DNA from: LMUY01 sp964245495
GTDB taxonomy: Bacteria; Pseudomonadota; Alphaproteobacteria; Acetobacterales; Acetobacteraceae
Length of the DNA: 11,210 nucleotides
Assembly (NCBI GenBank): GCA_964245495.1
Contig: CAXTNC010000101.1
Span: 1-11,210 of the forward strand
Direction of reading: 5' to 3'
The notes under the pieces were generated by a model. That model did not search any database. It had not been told where the DNA came from and saw only the letters and a list, made by a program, of their open reading frames with translations. Shown here piece after piece: positions 1 through 6,407 of the stretch (its first letter is position 1; each line of letters begins with the position of its first letter). The position numbers and the translations under genes are program-made.

Positions 1-150
1 GTGGAAGGCGCGGGCGGGTCTGACTGGGTGCTGATCGACGCCGGGGACATCGTGGTGCACCTGTTCAAGCCCGAAGCGCGGGAGCTGTACGCCTTGGAGA
101 AGATGTGGGGGCCGGAGCTGGACGAGGTCGCCGCGGAGCCGGCGGCATGA
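1..150 (+). CDS. rsfS: Ribosomal silencing factor RsfS, C-terminal part (5' end outside window)
   Basis: The window opens inside this frame and shows only the last 49 residues. They carry the hallmark end of the RsfS/Iojap (DUF143) family: a W-x-L-x-D-x-G-D-x-V-x-H-x-F stretch (SDWVLIDAGDIVVHLF) followed by R-x-x-Y-x-L-E-x-x-W. RsfS binds ribosomal protein L14 on the 50S subunit and blocks subunit joining, which lowers translation in stationary phase or starvation (family knowledge). Its stop codon overlaps the start of the next gene in an ATGA, so the two are probably cotranscribed and translationally coupled. The nearby rlmH is a common partner in bacterial genomes and supports the call. 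Confidence 0.9.
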   Translation: MEGAGGSDWVLIDAGDIVVHLFKPEARELYALEKMWGPELDEVAAEPAA

Positions 151-614
151 CTCCGGAGCGCGTGGGCGACTATCCCCGCCCGCCCCGGTTGGAGCGGGTG
201 CCGGAACGCATCCGCATCGTGCTGGGCGGCGAGACGATCGCGGACACCACGGCGGCCTGCCGGGTGCTGGAGACGACCCATCCGCCGACCTACTACCTGC
301 CGCCCGACGCGTTCCTGCCCGGCGCCCTGGTCGCCAGCCCGCGAACCTCGTTCTGTGAATGGAAGGGCCGTGCCCGCTACTGGAACGTCCGCGGCGGCGG
401 GCGCACCGTGGCCGACGCCGGGTGGAGCTACCCGGAGCCGACCGGCGCCTTCGCGGCGTTGCGGGACCACGTGGCAGTTTATGCCGCGCCGATGGATGCC
501 TGCTTCGTGGGCGACGAGCGGGCCAGCCCGCAGCCGGGCGGCTTCTACGGCGGCTGGGTCACGTCCAACCTCCAAGGTCCCTTCAAGGGGTCGCCCGGGA
601 CCGAGTTCTGGTAG
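147..614 (+). CDS. DUF427 domain protein
   Basis: This 155-residue protein shows the conserved landmarks of the DUF427 family (biochemical function unknown): C-E-W-K-G-x-A-x-Y-W at about residues 70-79, A-G-W-S-Y-P-E-P near 91-98, D-H-V-A-V-Y near 107-112, and a C-terminal PGGFYGGWVT...GPFKG block. The start at 147 is chosen because it forms an ATGA overlap with the rsfS stop and has GGAG at 135-138, eight bases upstream. A longer in-frame start at 105 would add only a Gly/Arg/Ala-rich stretch lying within rsfS. There is no signal peptide or membrane segment, so a cytoplasmic protein is likely. The 3' end overlaps the convergent downstream gene by 32 bases. The family call is firm; I can assign no reaction. 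Confidence 0.85.
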   Translation: MTPERVGDYPRPPRLERVPERIRIVLGGETIADTTAACRVLETTHPPTYYLPPDAFLPGALVASPRTSFCEWKGRARYWNVRGGGRTVADAGWSYPEPTGAFAALRDHVAVYAAPMDACFVGDERASPQPGGFYGGWVTSNLQGPFKGSPGTEFW

Positions 615-1074
615 GGCGGCGGTGCGGGCGCAGGTCCACGGCCGGCGCCGGCACGGTGTCCGCGTAGGCCTGGCCGTTCCATACCCAGCGGTCCGTGTCA
701 TTCACCAGCAAGTCATGCATGCCGCGGTGCTGCGCCTGGTCCACCACCACGCCGCCGCTCACCGCGTCCAGCACCTTGGTCCAGCCGGCCTTGCCGGGCA
801 GGTAAACCGAGACGGAGCACCCGGCGGACCCGCAGGCCCGTTCCGATTGCACCTCCACGAACAAGGCCGGACCGATCCCGGCAGTGCCCAGGGGTTGGCT
901 GCCCAGCAGCAGCAGCGCCTTGGGGCCGCCGTCGCTGACATCGGCCGCGGCCACCTGGCGGGCGGTGCGGTCCAGCGGCGTGCCGGGCCGGGCTGTCAGC
1001 ACCACCTTGCCGGTCGGGATGGCGGGTGCTGCGGCAGCCAGCAGCAGGGCGGCGAGCGGGGCAAGACGGCGCAC
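583..1074 (-). CDS. Small exported hypothetical protein
   Basis: I do not recognise a named family with certainty. Read from the GTG at 1074, the protein has 163 residues and opens with a classic Sec signal peptide: MRR, a Leu/Ala-rich hydrophobic core, then an A-x-A-like cleavage region around residues 15-19. The mature part holds a paired-cysteine motif CGSAGC (C81, C86) and a YLPGKAGWTKVLD...LLVNDTDRWVWNGQAY block. This resembles small periplasmic beta-rich proteins, but no catalytic motif is evident. The GTG is preferred over the in-frame ATG at 1134 because GAGGA lies eight bases upstream of it, and because the longer form would place 20 polar residues before the signal and reach to within two bases of the rlmH start. 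The last ~10 codons overlap the DUF427 gene on the other strand; the basic C-terminal tail (residues ~150-163) may therefore be poorly conserved. It is transcribed divergently from rlmH. Confidence 0.7.
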   Translation of the reverse strand: MRRLAPLAALLLAAAAPAIPTGKVVLTARPGTPLDRTARQVAAADVSDGGPKALLLLGSQPLGTAGIGPALFVEVQSERACGSAGCSVSVYLPGKAGWTKVLDAVSGGVVVDQAQHRGMHDLLVNDTDRWVWNGQAYADTVPAPAVDLRPHRRPTRTRSRATP

Positions 1075-1082
1075 GGGGCAGT

Positions 1083-1087
1083 TCCTC
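1083..1087 (-). promoter_or_regulatory. Ribosome binding site that decides the GTG start at 1074
   Basis: On the minus strand GAGGA is followed by eight bases and then GTG, directly before the codons of a signal peptide. This favours the 163-residue form over the longer ATG-initiated reading. Confidence 0.65.
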
Positions 1088-1136
1088 GTTGTGATGCGCC
1101 CGCTATGTCCCGAACCGGCCCGGCGGCGCAACACGG

Positions 1137-1592
1137 GTGCGGCTGATCGCGGTGGGCAAGCTGCGCGCCGGGCCGGAAGCGGAGCTGTTCGCCCGCTACA
1201 ACGCCCGGCTGCGCCCGCCCATGCAGGTCACGGAGGTGGCGGACGGCCGCGGCGTCCCGGCGGAGGCGAAGCGGCGGGAAGCGGAGTCGCTGCTGGCCGC
1301 CCTGCCCGTCCAGGCCTTCGCCGTGGCGCTGGACGGCGGCGGCGCGGCGCCGGACAGCGTGGGCCTGGCCGCCTTGCTGGAACGCTGGCTGGGCCTGGGG
1401 CGCCCTGTCTGCTTCCTGATCGGCGGGGCGGAGGGGCTGGACGCCGCCGTGCTGGACCGTGCTGACGCCACCCTGTCCTTCGGTGCGGTGACGTGGCCGC
1501 ATTTGCTCATGCGGCCGATGCTGGCGGAGCAGGTGTTCCGCGCCCGCTCGATCGCGGCCGGCCACCCATACCACCGTGCCGGCCGGCCTTAG
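1137..1592 (+). CDS. rlmH: 23S rRNA (pseudouridine-1915-N3)-methyltransferase RlmH
   Basis: This 151-residue SPOUT-fold protein is close to the family length of about 155. RlmH uses S-adenosylmethionine to methylate pseudouridine 1915 in helix 69 of 23S rRNA in the assembled 70S ribosome (family knowledge). Visible signatures are the N-terminal M-x-L-I-A-V-G-K-L, the SAM-binding knot segment FLIGGAEGL at 93-101, LSFGAVTWPH at 113-122, and the C-terminal R-A-x-x-I-A-x-G-H-P-Y-H-R. The GTG at 1137 gives the expected MRLIAVGK start; no good Shine-Dalgarno sequence precedes it. Because a minus-strand gene separates it from rsfS, it is either expressed by readthrough or from its own promoter in the short gap 1075-1136. 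It is convergent with the ATP-grasp gene, only 15 bases away. Confidence 0.95.
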   Translation: MRLIAVGKLRAGPEAELFARYNARLRPPMQVTEVADGRGVPAEAKRREAESLLAALPVQAFAVALDGGGAAPDSVGLAALLERWLGLGRPVCFLIGGAEGLDAAVLDRADATLSFGAVTWPHLLMRPMLAEQVFRARSIAAGHPYHRAGRP

Positions 1593-1607
1593 CTGTGCGC
1601 GCCAGAC

Positions 1608-3176
1608 TTAGCCCGAGGCGCGAGCAGCGTCCTGCCCCGGCAAGGGGCGCGCCGGGTTGACTTGGTGCTGCGCCGCTTTCCGGGCATCCAGCATCGCCAG
1701 GAAGGCTTGCTGGATGGCACGGACGGCGGGGTTCCGGTAGCTGAAGCAGCCGTCAAGCTCGGGGTGGACGAGCATGGTCGCGTTGGCCTCGAAGACCAGG
1801 ACGCGGCCATCTTGCGCGATGCCGAAATCGACGCCGGCATAGTCGAGACCCAGGCGCGCGCCGATCTGTTCCAACGCGGCCATCGCCCGCGTGCCGATCG
1901 CGGCGGCCGGGTCGGCGAGGAAGCGGCGCTCCTCGTCGCGCCTTGCCGGGTCACGCTCCATGCCGGCAGTCCAGTGATGCACCAGCCAGGTTGGCGAGAT
2001 GGCCAGGTGGTAAGGATACGCCTGCCCATCGACGAAGATCATCCGGTATTTGCGGTACCAGCCATCGGCGGAAACGAAGTCCGCGAACTCCGTGACGTAG
2101 GCCGGCCCTGCCGCGCAGGCTGCCAGCTCGGCAGGGCCGCCGATCTTGCTCAGGTCCTGGCCGCCGTGGGAGCCGAGCGGGCGGAGCAGCACCGGGTAGG
2201 CCATCGCAGCCGAAGCGACCGCATCCGCGACGCCGCCCTGCGCCGGGTCATGACGGAGCACGGGCGGCACGATGACGCCCGGGATGCCGGCCAGGAGCGT
2301 CGGCAGGTCGGAGCGCCGCATGACGGCCACCCGGTCCGGGTCGTTCAGCAAGCACGCGCCCTGTTGATGCAGCCAACGGGCGATGTCCGGCCGGATCGCC
2401 GGCGCGAGGTCGGGATCGCCGACCGCGTTGAACACCAGGTCATGCCGCGGCAGCGCGTGCTGCTGGCCTGGAGTGGCATATTCGAAGTACCAGCGGATGC
2501 CGGTGATCTCGGCGCGCGGCATCAAGTGGTGCAGCGGCACGTTGGCGGCGTCGGCCGCGCTGAGCACGAGGACCGAGTGGCGGGGCCGCAGCGCGGCATC
2601 GACGAAGACTTGCTGCTGGCGGTAGGCCGCGTCGCGGTGGGCGGCTGCTGCGGCCGGATCGGCCGCGGCCAGGACGCTGGACAGGTTCTGGTGGGCGGTG
2701 ATCAGGCCAGGGTGCAGCGCCAAGGCGGCCCTGCACGGCTTCTCCGCCTCGGCCAGCCGGCCCTGCCGCACCAGGATCGAGCCCAGGTTGGCCTGGGCCT
2801 CCTTGCAGCGCGGATTGAGCGCGCAGGCCCGGCGCAGCACGCGCTCGGCGTCGTCAAGGCGTTCGAGTTCGGCGTAGCTGGTCGCGATGCTGACCAGGAT
2901 CATCGGTCGGTCCGGCGCCAGCGCCGCGGCGTGCTCCAAGTCCCGCAGCTCGTCCCAGTGCCGGCATTGCAGCTTGCGGGCTGCGGCGCGCGTCAGCCAT
3001 GCCTCCGTCAGCGAGGCGTCGCGGCTCAGCGCGTCATCGCATGCCGAGACTGCGCCTTCCACCTCGCCAGCGTCCAGCAACGCCTGCCCAAGGTCGGCGT
3101 GCACGGAGGCGAGACCCGGATCAGTCCTGAGGAGCGAGCGATACAAGGCGATGCTCGGGTCGGACAGGGCGCTCAT
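1608..3176 (-). CDS. TPR-repeat protein with C-terminal ATP-grasp ligase domain
   Basis: This is a 522-residue two-domain protein. Residues ~23-158 form four consecutive 34-residue TPR repeats (23-56, 57-90, 91-124, 125-158), recognisable by alternating A/L/G and A-L-x-x-x-P positions. Residues ~200-280 are a pre-ATP-grasp region. An ATP-grasp fold of the RimK/glutathione-synthetase type follows: a Gly-rich nucleotide loop RPLGSHGGQDL at 332-342, the adenine-contact strand YVTEF at 360-364, an RKYRMIFVDG strand, and the Mg-binding set D450 (AGVDFG) with E463 and N465 (FEANATM). ATP-grasp enzymes join a carboxylate to an amine, hydroxyl or thiol through an acyl phosphate; the TPR array would bind a peptide or protein partner (inference). 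The ATG at 3176 has no strong Shine-Dalgarno sequence but lies 16 bases after the stop of the peptide gene, which suggests coupling. The substrate is unknown; the neighbour peptide is the obvious candidate. Confidence 0.85.
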   Translation of the reverse strand: MSALSDPSIALYRSLLRTDPGLASVHADLGQALLDAGEVEGAVSACDDALSRDASLTEAWLTRAAARKLQCRHWDELRDLEHAAALAPDRPMILVSIATSYAELERLDDAERVLRRACALNPRCKEAQANLGSILVRQGRLAEAEKPCRAALALHPGLITAHQNLSSVLAAADPAAAAAHRDAAYRQQQVFVDAALRPRHSVLVLSAADAANVPLHHLMPRAEITGIRWYFEYATPGQQHALPRHDLVFNAVGDPDLAPAIRPDIARWLHQQGACLLNDPDRVAVMRRSDLPTLLAGIPGVIVPPVLRHDPAQGGVADAVASAAMAYPVLLRPLGSHGGQDLSKIGGPAELAACAAGPAYVTEFADFVSADGWYRKYRMIFVDGQAYPYHLAISPTWLVHHWTAGMERDPARRDEERRFLADPAAAIGTRAMAALEQIGARLGLDYAGVDFGIAQDGRVLVFEANATMLVHPELDGCFSYRNPAVRAIQQAFLAMLDARKAAQHQVNPARPLPGQDAARASG

Positions 3177-3192
3177 GCCGGAAGCCGCCCGC

Positions 3193-3462
3193 TCAGGCCG
3201 TCACGTCCAACAGCCCGGAGGCGCTGGACGACCCGCTGGGCGTCGCCGTCGTGGACACGGACACGACTGCGCCAGCCGCGTTCGTGACCGTCGTGGTGGT
3301 CGAGCCGTTCGCGTTGGTGACGGTGCTCGTGGTGTCGCCGCCGGACGACCCGCCGCCTGCTTTGGCCGGCCCGGCAGCGCCGCCTTCATGGCCCTTGGCG
3401 CCCGAGGCCGGGCTGCCGACCGGCAAGGACGCGCTCGCACCGATGCTGGAAACTCCGCTCAT
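3193..3462 (-). CDS. Ser/Thr/Gly/Ala-rich 89-residue peptide with tandem TVTNA repeat; candidate ATP-grasp substrate
   Basis: This small protein is of very biased composition: 18 Ser, 13 Thr, 17 Gly and 15 Ala among 89 residues, with no Cys, Arg, Gln or aromatic residue. Three parts are visible: a Gly/Ala/Ser leader (1-42); a Thr-rich centre with an 11-residue repeat, TVTNANGST at 47-55 and TVTNAAGAV at 58-66; and a Ser-rich tail ending LLDVTA. Only E26, D43 and D86 are acidic. There is no Sec signal or membrane segment. AAGGAG at 3472-3477 lies nine bases upstream of the ATG, a good ribosome binding site. The gene is followed after 16 bases by the TPR–ATP-grasp gene on the same strand, so an operon is likely. 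It could be a ribosomally made precursor peptide, a tagged small protein, or a short surface/secreted repeat protein; the sequence alone does not decide. I recognise no named family. Confidence 0.75.
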   Translation of the reverse strand: MSGVSSIGASASLPVGSPASGAKGHEGGAAGPAKAGGGSSGGDTTSTVTNANGSTTTTVTNAAGAVVSVSTTATPSGSSSASGLLDVTA

Positions 3463-3471
3463 CCCACCCTG

Positions 3472-3477
3472 CTCCTT
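3472..3477 (-). promoter_or_regulatory. Ribosome binding site of the 89-residue peptide gene
   Basis: AAGGAG on the minus strand, nine bases before the ATG at 3462, is one of the best Shine-Dalgarno matches in the window. It supports the low-complexity peptide gene being truly translated rather than a chance reading frame. Confidence 0.7.
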
Positions 3478-3578
3478 GCCGTCCGCCCTGTGCCTTGCGC
3501 CGCGCGACGGTATGTCGTTGGAGTTAACGAAAGGCTACGACCCGCAACGGTGGCAGATGCGGCCACCATCGCCCATCC

Positions 3579-3584
3579 GGAGAG
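3579..3584 (+). promoter_or_regulatory. Ribosome binding site of gpmI
   Basis: GGAGAG ends seven bases before the ATG at 3592. It fixes this start against the much longer in-frame opening that extends upstream through the minus-strand genes. Confidence 0.7.
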
Positions 3585-3591
3585 ATCGCCC

Positions 3592-5100
3592 ATGCCCGTC
3601 GCCATGCTCATGATCCTGGACGGCTGGGGCTGGCGGGAGGACCGGCGGGACAACGCGGTGCGCCAGGCCCGCACCCCCAACTACGACCGGCTCTGGGCCG
3701 CCGGCGCCCACGCCTTCCTGCGCACCTCCGGCGCCGATGTCGGCCTGCCGGACGGGCAGATGGGCAACTCGGAGGTGGGCCACCTCAACATCGGCGCCGG
3801 CCGGGTGGTGATGCAGGAGCTGCCGCGCATCGCGGGCGCCATTGCGGACGGCTCGCTCGCCCAGGCCCCGGCGCTGCGTGGGCTGATCGAGGCGCTGCGC
3901 CGAAGCGGCGGCGCGTGCCACCTGCTGGGGCTGGTGTCGGATGGCGGGGTGCACGCGCACCAGGACCATGCGGCAGCGCTGGCCCGCATGGTGGCGGCGG
4001 AGGGCATCCCAGTGCGGGTCCACGCCTTCACCGACGGGCGGGACACGCCGCCGCGCAGCGCCGCCGGGTTCGTGGCGGCGCTGGAGGCGGCGCTGCCGGA
4101 GGCGGCGCAGATCGCCACCGTTTGCGGCCGCTACTACGCACTCGACCGGGACAACCGCTGGGAGCGGGTGAGCCAGGCCTGCGCCGTCATCGCCGGCGCG
4201 GGAGGCCGGCGCTTTCCCACCGCCGCTGCCGCCATCGCGGATGCCTACGCCGCCGATGTCACGGACGAATTCATCCTTCCCGCCGCCATCGGCGGCTACC
4301 GCGGCATGGCGGACGGCGACGGCCTGCTGTCGTTCAACTTCCGCGCTGACCGCATCCGCGAGCTGCTGGCCGCCCTGCTCGACCCGGCGTTCGACGGCTT
4401 CCCGCGCACCCCGCCGCACTTCGCCGCCGCCGTCGGCATGACGCGCTACAGCGACCACCTGGCGCCCCTGATGGACGCGCTGTTCGCCCCGCAATCCATG
4501 GCCGCCATCCTGGGCGAAACGGTCAGCCGCGCCGGCCGCCGCCAGTTGCGCATGGCCGAGACGGAGAAGTACCCGCACGTCACCTACTTCCTCAACGGCG
4601 GACGCGAGGCGCCGTTCGACGGCGAGGAGCGCATCATGGTGCCCTCCCCCAAGGTCGCCACCTACGACCTGCAGCCGGAGATGAGCGCCCCCGAGCTGAC
4701 CCGGCGCGCCGTGGACGCCATCGGGACGGGGCGGTTCGACCTGGTGGTGCTGAACTTCGCCAACCCCGACATGGTCGGCCACACCGGCAGCCTGCCCGCC
4801 GCGGTCGCCGCGGTCGAGGCGGTGGACGCAGGCCTGGGCGCCATCGCGGAGGCCGTGGCCGCGCAGGGCGGAACCCTGCTGGTCACTGCCGACCATGGCA
4901 ACTGCGAGCAGATGCGCGACCCGGCCACCGGCGAGCCGCATACTGCCCACACCACCAACCTGGTGCCTGTCGTGCTGGCCGGCCGGCCCGGGACGGCCCT
5001 GCGGGACGGCCGGCTGGCGGACCTGGCGCCGACGCTGCTGGCGCTCATGGGCCTGGAACAGCCTGCCGAGATGACCGGACAATCTTTGCTGAGTATCTAG
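3592..5100 (+). CDS. gpmI: 2,3-bisphosphoglycerate-independent phosphoglycerate mutase
   Basis: This 502-residue enzyme interconverts 3- and 2-phosphoglycerate in glycolysis/gluconeogenesis in the cytoplasm, using two Mn ions and a phosphoserine intermediate (family knowledge). Visible alkaline-phosphatase-superfamily motifs are MLMILDGWG with metal ligand D10, the nucleophile S60 in GQMGNSEVGH, substrate-site residues VSDGGVH (H121), TDGRD (R150, D151), FNFRADR (R251, R254) and EKYPHVTYF (K326), and metal ligands D393 and H397 (NPDMVGH), D434 and H435 (TADHGN) and H453. The length is normal for the family (about 510). The ATG at 3592 gives the canonical N-terminus. The frame stays open upstream to 2887, but that part is antisense to the ATP-grasp cassette and is not coding. 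The stop at 5100 is followed by an AT-richer gap before the nitrate operon. Confidence 0.97.
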   Translation: MPVAMLMILDGWGWREDRRDNAVRQARTPNYDRLWAAGAHAFLRTSGADVGLPDGQMGNSEVGHLNIGAGRVVMQELPRIAGAIADGSLAQAPALRGLIEALRRSGGACHLLGLVSDGGVHAHQDHAAALARMVAAEGIPVRVHAFTDGRDTPPRSAAGFVAALEAALPEAAQIATVCGRYYALDRDNRWERVSQACAVIAGAGGRRFPTAAAAIADAYAADVTDEFILPAAIGGYRGMADGDGLLSFNFRADRIRELLAALLDPAFDGFPRTPPHFAAAVGMTRYSDHLAPLMDALFAPQSMAAILGETVSRAGRRQLRMAETEKYPHVTYFLNGGREAPFDGEERIMVPSPKVATYDLQPEMSAPELTRRAVDAIGTGRFDLVVLNFANPDMVGHTGSLPAAVAAVEAVDAGLGAIAEAVAAQGGTLLVTADHGNCEQMRDPATGEPHTAHTTNLVPVVLAGRPGTALRDGRLADLAPTLLALMGLEQPAEMTGQSLLSI

Positions 5101-5171
5101 GCAACTTCAAGCCTCAATGCTTGCTTTGTGAGCATCTCTGGAGTTTTCTGCTTCATTTTCGGCTGCGACGG

Positions 5172-5200
5172 TTTCGCATTGCACAAGCCCTCGCTATAAC
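5172..5200 (+). promoter_or_regulatory. Possible sigma-70-type promoter for the nitrate/nitrite operon
   Basis: The gap 5101-5207 is clearly less GC-rich than its surroundings. It contains TATAAC at 5195-5200 (five of six matches to the -10 consensus) and, 17 bases upstream, TTTCGC at 5172-5177 as a poor -35. Transcription would begin around 5206-5208, almost at the ATG of the first operon gene. The weak -35 suggests an activator, if the promoter is real. Confidence 0.3.
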
Positions 5201-5207
5201 TGGGGTC

Positions 5208-6407
5208 ATGAGCAATGACATCGCCCGTCGGGTCGTCGTGGTCGGCGCCGGCCCCGCTGGGGCGCGCTGCGCCGAACGGCTGGCCAAAGGCGGCGCCGCC
5301 GTCAGCCTGATCGGCGCGGAGCCGAGCCATCCCTACAACCGGGTGGCGCTCAGCCAGCTCCTCGCCGGCGACCTGGATGAGGCAGCCCTTACCACGCATC
5401 CCCCGGCCCACCTGGATGAGCACCGCATCGCCTGGCGGCCGGACACCACCGTGGACGCGCTGGACCGGGACGGGCGGGAGGCAGTGCTGCACACCGGCGA
5501 GCGCCTCGCCTACGACGCCCTGGTGCTGGCAACGGGGGCGAATCCGGTGCGGCTGCCATTGCCGGGCGCCGACCGCCCCGGCGTGCTGATGTACCGCACC
5601 CTGGGCGACGTGCGGCAGATGATCGCGTGCGCCGCTTCCGGCGGCGGCGCGGTGGTGATCGGCGGCGGGCTGCTTGGGCTGGAGGCCGCGGCCGGGCTGG
5701 CGCGCCGGGGCATGTCCGTCACCGTGCTGCACGCCACGGACCGGCTGATGGAACGCCAGCTCGACGGGGGCGCCGCCCGGTTGCTGCAGCGCCGCCTGGC
5801 GGGCCTCGGCATCGCCGTCGTGACGCAAGCCCGCACCATCGCCATCGAGGAAGACGCCGTGCTGCTGGCGGACGGGACCCGCATCCCCGCGCGCATCGTG
5901 GTCATGGCCGTGGGCATCCGCCCCCATGCCGAGCTGGCCCGCGCCGCCGGCCTGCCGGTGAACCGTGGGGTGTTGGTGAACGACGCCATGTGCACCGCCG
6001 ACCCGGCGATCTATGCCATCGGCGAGTGCGCCGAGCACGGCGGCCAATGCGTAGGCCTGGTCGCGCCCTCTTTCGCGCAGGCGGAGGTGGCCGCCGCCGC
6101 CATCCTCGGTGGCATGGCGCGCTACGTGCCCGTGTCCGACGCCACGGCGCTGAAGGTGGCGGGCGCCGGCGTGTGGTCGGCGGGCGAGATCGACGGCGCG
6201 GAGTCAATCATCCTGGACGATGGCGAGGCTGGCCAGTACCGCCGCCTCGTGCTGCGTGACGACCGTCTGGTGGGGGCCATGCTGTATGGCGAAACCACGG
6301 ACGCACCCTGGTATCTCAACCTCATCAAGGAAGGGCGGCGGATCGGCCCGGCACGCGACAGCTTGCCGTTCGGACCCGCCTTCATGCCTGCGGAGTGGGC
6401 CGCATGA
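5208..6407 (+). CDS. NirB-like FAD-dependent NAD(P)H oxidoreductase (nitrite reductase electron-transfer component)
   Basis: This 399-residue flavoprotein has the pyridine-nucleotide-disulfide oxidoreductase fold: an FAD-binding VVVVGAGPAG (9-18), an NAD(P)-binding VVIGGGLLGLEAA (149-161), LVLATG (105-110), and the FAD-closing IYAIGECAEH (268-277). Its C-terminal region, with GVWSAGE, YRRLVLRDDRLVGAMLYGET and PWYLNLIKEGR, matches the part of NADH-nitrite reductase large subunit (NirB) just after the flavin domains. It stops before the BFD-type Fe-S and siroheme domains of NirB. The likely role is moving electrons from NAD(P)H towards nitrite reduction; this is inferred from homology and from the ATGA overlap with the nitrite reductase gene downstream. 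The start at 5208 is chosen because MSNDIARR leads directly into the FAD motif; the upstream in-frame TTG at 5121 adds an unlikely N-terminus. No clear Shine-Dalgarno sequence precedes 5208. Confidence 0.85.
   Translation: MSNDIARRVVVVGAGPAGARCAERLAKGGAAVSLIGAEPSHPYNRVALSQLLAGDLDEAALTTHPPAHLDEHRIAWRPDTTVDALDRDGREAVLHTGERLAYDALVLATGANPVRLPLPGADRPGVLMYRTLGDVRQMIACAASGGGAVVIGGGLLGLEAAAGLARRGMSVTVLHATDRLMERQLDGGAARLLQRRLAGLGIAVVTQARTIAIEEDAVLLADGTRIPARIVVMAVGIRPHAELARAAGLPVNRGVLVNDAMCTADPAIYAIGECAEHGGQCVGLVAPSFAQAEVAAAAILGGMARYVPVSDATALKVAGAGVWSAGEIDGAESIILDDGEAGQYRRLVLRDDRLVGAMLYGETTDAPWYLNLIKEGRRIGPARDSLPFGPAFMPAEWAA

Larger units (their letters stand above)
3463..3591. promoter_or_regulatory. 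Divergent intergenic region between the peptide/ATP-grasp cassette and gpmI
   Basis: These 129 bases separate two outward-reading genes and must hold promoters for both unless distal ones are used. An AT-richer island at about 3511-3532, including the palindrome GTTAAC, stands out from the GC-rich surroundings. I could not assign a -35/-10 pair with proper spacing on either strand, so only the region is marked. Confidence 0.4.

Noticed and set aside
355..1146. 263-codon plus-strand open frame crossing the DUF427 and exported-protein genes
   Set aside because: Arg/Ala/Gly-rich composition with no family signature; it overlaps two better-supported genes in other frames.
1578..1587. Perfect 10-base palindrome GCCGGCCGGC at the end of rlmH
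   Set aside because: It lies in the coding end of rlmH, has no loop or T-run for a terminator, and such GC palindromes are expected by chance in DNA of this composition.
1662..3287. 541-codon plus-strand open frame opposite the TPR–ATP-grasp gene
   Set aside because: It is antisense to a protein with clear TPR and ATP-grasp motifs, and its own product has none.
3251..3613. 120-codon plus-strand frame opposite the peptide gene, running into gpmI
   Set aside because: Considered as an alternative to the low-complexity peptide. It has no supporting ribosome binding site or motif and overlaps the gpmI start, whereas the minus-strand gene has AAGGAG and operon spacing.
3535..5082. 515-codon open frame on the minus strand opposite gpmI
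   Set aside because: Its translation is Gly/Arg/His/Gln-rich with no motif, while the plus strand encodes a complete gpmI with all catalytic residues. It is a GC-bias shadow.
5108..5135. Possible terminator hairpin after gpmI
   Set aside because: Only two mutually exclusive 5-base stems (CAAGC/GCTTG and ATGCT/AGCAT) can form, and no T-run follows directly; too weak to call.
5165..5184. Possible sigma-54 (-24/-12) promoter before the nitrate operon
   Set aside because: TTGCAC resembles a -12 box, but the upstream GG is one base too close and the TGGCAC element is absent.
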